From assembly GCF_000422885.1 (NCBI RefSeq), contig NZ_AUGX01000011.1, forward strand, positions 1 through 64,000: 64,000 nucleotides of DNA, given 5' to 3'. The notes beneath the pieces were generated by a model that saw only the letters and a list, made by a program, of their open reading frames with translations, had not been told where the DNA came from and ran no database searches. The translations under genes and the position numbers were made by a program. Positions 63,536 through 64,000 of the stretch are shown here, one piece after another (the stretch's first letter is position 1; the number at the start of each line of letters is the position of its first letter). Source of the DNA: Ottowia thiooxydans DSM 14619. Its GTDB lineage: Bacteria; Pseudomonadota; Gammaproteobacteria; Burkholderiales; Burkholderiaceae_C.

Positions 63536-64000
63536 ATGAACCCAGCTTACGAACACAACGGCCAACCCTGCTCCCGCGAGGCCTTTTATGCCATTGCCTG
63601 CGACCCTCGCCGAAGTGCGGCGGTCGAAGCGTGCGCAGGGGCCGGCAAGACCTGGATGCTGGTTTCGCGCATCCTCAGGGCTTTGATAGATGGTGCAGCG
63701 CCGCACGAGATTCTTGCCATCACCTTTACCAAGAAGGCCGCTGGCGAAATGCGCCAGCGCCTGCAGGAATGGCTCGCTGACTTTGGTCAGGCGAAACCTG
63801 CCGAGACCCAAGCAGAGTGGGCAGACCGTTTACGGAAAGAGCTGATTGCACGAGGTGTTCAGCCCGCGGCCGTGGGCGCGCAAGCTGAACGCCTGCAGGG
63901 CCTTTATCGCTCAGTCCTTGAGCAGGCTCGGCCGGTACAGATCCGCACCTTTCATAGCTGGTTCGCAGCGCTGCTGCGCACGGCACCCTTGCAGGTACTC
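63536..64000 (+). CDS. AddA/UvrD-like helicase, 5' part
   Basis: The first 155 codons of a gene that runs off the window. ATG 63536 follows the AddB-like gene after 88 bp. Walker A is VEACAGAGKTWMLVSRIL, followed by motif Ia, ILAITFTKKAAGEMRQRL, and QIRTFHSWFAALL, all typical of UvrD/RecB superfamily 1 helicases. Partner of the preceding nuclease in recombinational repair. The helicase motifs III-VI and any nuclease domain lie outside. Confidence 0.87.
   Translation, partial: MNPAYEHNGQPCSREAFYAIACDPRRSAAVEACAGAGKTWMLVSRILRALIDGAAPHEILAITFTKKAAGEMRQRLQEWLADFGQAKPAETQAEWADRLRKELIARGVQPAAVGAQAERLQGLYRSVLEQARPVQIRTFHSWFAALLRTAPLQVL

Overview
The window looks like a chromosomal segment of a betaproteobacterium of the order Burkholderiales, most likely Comamonadaceae (Comamonas-like). 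The reasons are a pmd-type protocatechuate 4,5-cleavage operon, four solitary TctC/Bug receptors, an IPTL-CTERM protein, a pst-phoU-phoB-phoR locus next to ppx, and the core order rpmE2-rho-trxA-addB-addA. I saw no rRNA, tRNA, CRISPR array, prophage or intact insertion sequence.

Layout. (1) 1-480: the 3' end of an IPTL-CTERM surface protein. (2) 0.7-9.0 kb: a LysR regulator diverging from a complete protocatechuate meta-cleavage operon (pmdE, pmdF, Bug receptor, pmdD, a fused pmdA-pmdB, pmdC), followed by an aldo/keto reductase. (3) 9.0-14.2 kb: a formylglycine-generating enzyme diverging from a Cys-type sulfatase, then MarR, a Bug receptor and a LysR gene. (4) 14.3-17.7 kb: a PerM-family membrane protein fused to a B12-binding-like fold and a GAF domain, and a tyrosine phosphatase. 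(5) 18.1-26.6 kb: ppx diverging from pstS-pstC-pstA-pstB-phoU-phoB-phoR, with a good PHO box before pstS. (6) 26.6-30.9 kb: a MATE exporter, a GT-C-like membrane protein and an exported amidohydrolase. (7) 31.7-58.3 kb: a large aromatic catabolic block. (8) 58.4-64 kb: rpmE2, rho, trxA and an AddB/AddA-like pair, cut at the window end.

How the catabolic block works. A two-component ring-hydroxylating dioxygenase (reductase, hemerythrin, alpha, beta) is read as anthranilate 1,2-dioxygenase. The alpha subunit looks AntA-like, no cis-diol dehydrogenase (benD) is present, and the nearby regulator is AraC/XylS type. Its product, catechol, is cleaved by a catechol 2,3-dioxygenase with a reactivating ferredoxin. 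2-Hydroxymuconic semialdehyde dehydrogenase, tautomerase, decarboxylase, hydratase, aldolase and acylating acetaldehyde dehydrogenase then lead to pyruvate and acetyl-CoA. The plus-strand part has only the dehydrogenase, hydratase and decarboxylase. Tautomerase, aldolase and acetaldehyde dehydrogenase lie in a minus-strand operon that carries its own second hydratase/decarboxylase pair. That operon also encodes a Bug receptor, a LigI-like amidohydrolase with Asn at the usual catalytic Asp, and a CMD-fold protein, but no ring-cleavage enzyme. It diverges from a CatM/BenM-like LysR gene with an exact ATAC-N7-GTAT site between them. Between the two halves lie a fused indolepyruvate ferredoxin oxidoreductase, a MaoC hydratase, a class I PHA synthase, and a TauD/TfdA dioxygenase with its own Bug receptor.

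Most promising leads: the hemerythrin inside the dioxygenase operon; the minus-strand operon with its unusual amidohydrolase; the alpha-first fusion of protocatechuate 4,5-dioxygenase; and the PerM-B12-GAF fusion. All family assignments come from reading motifs and recalled homologues; no database search was run.
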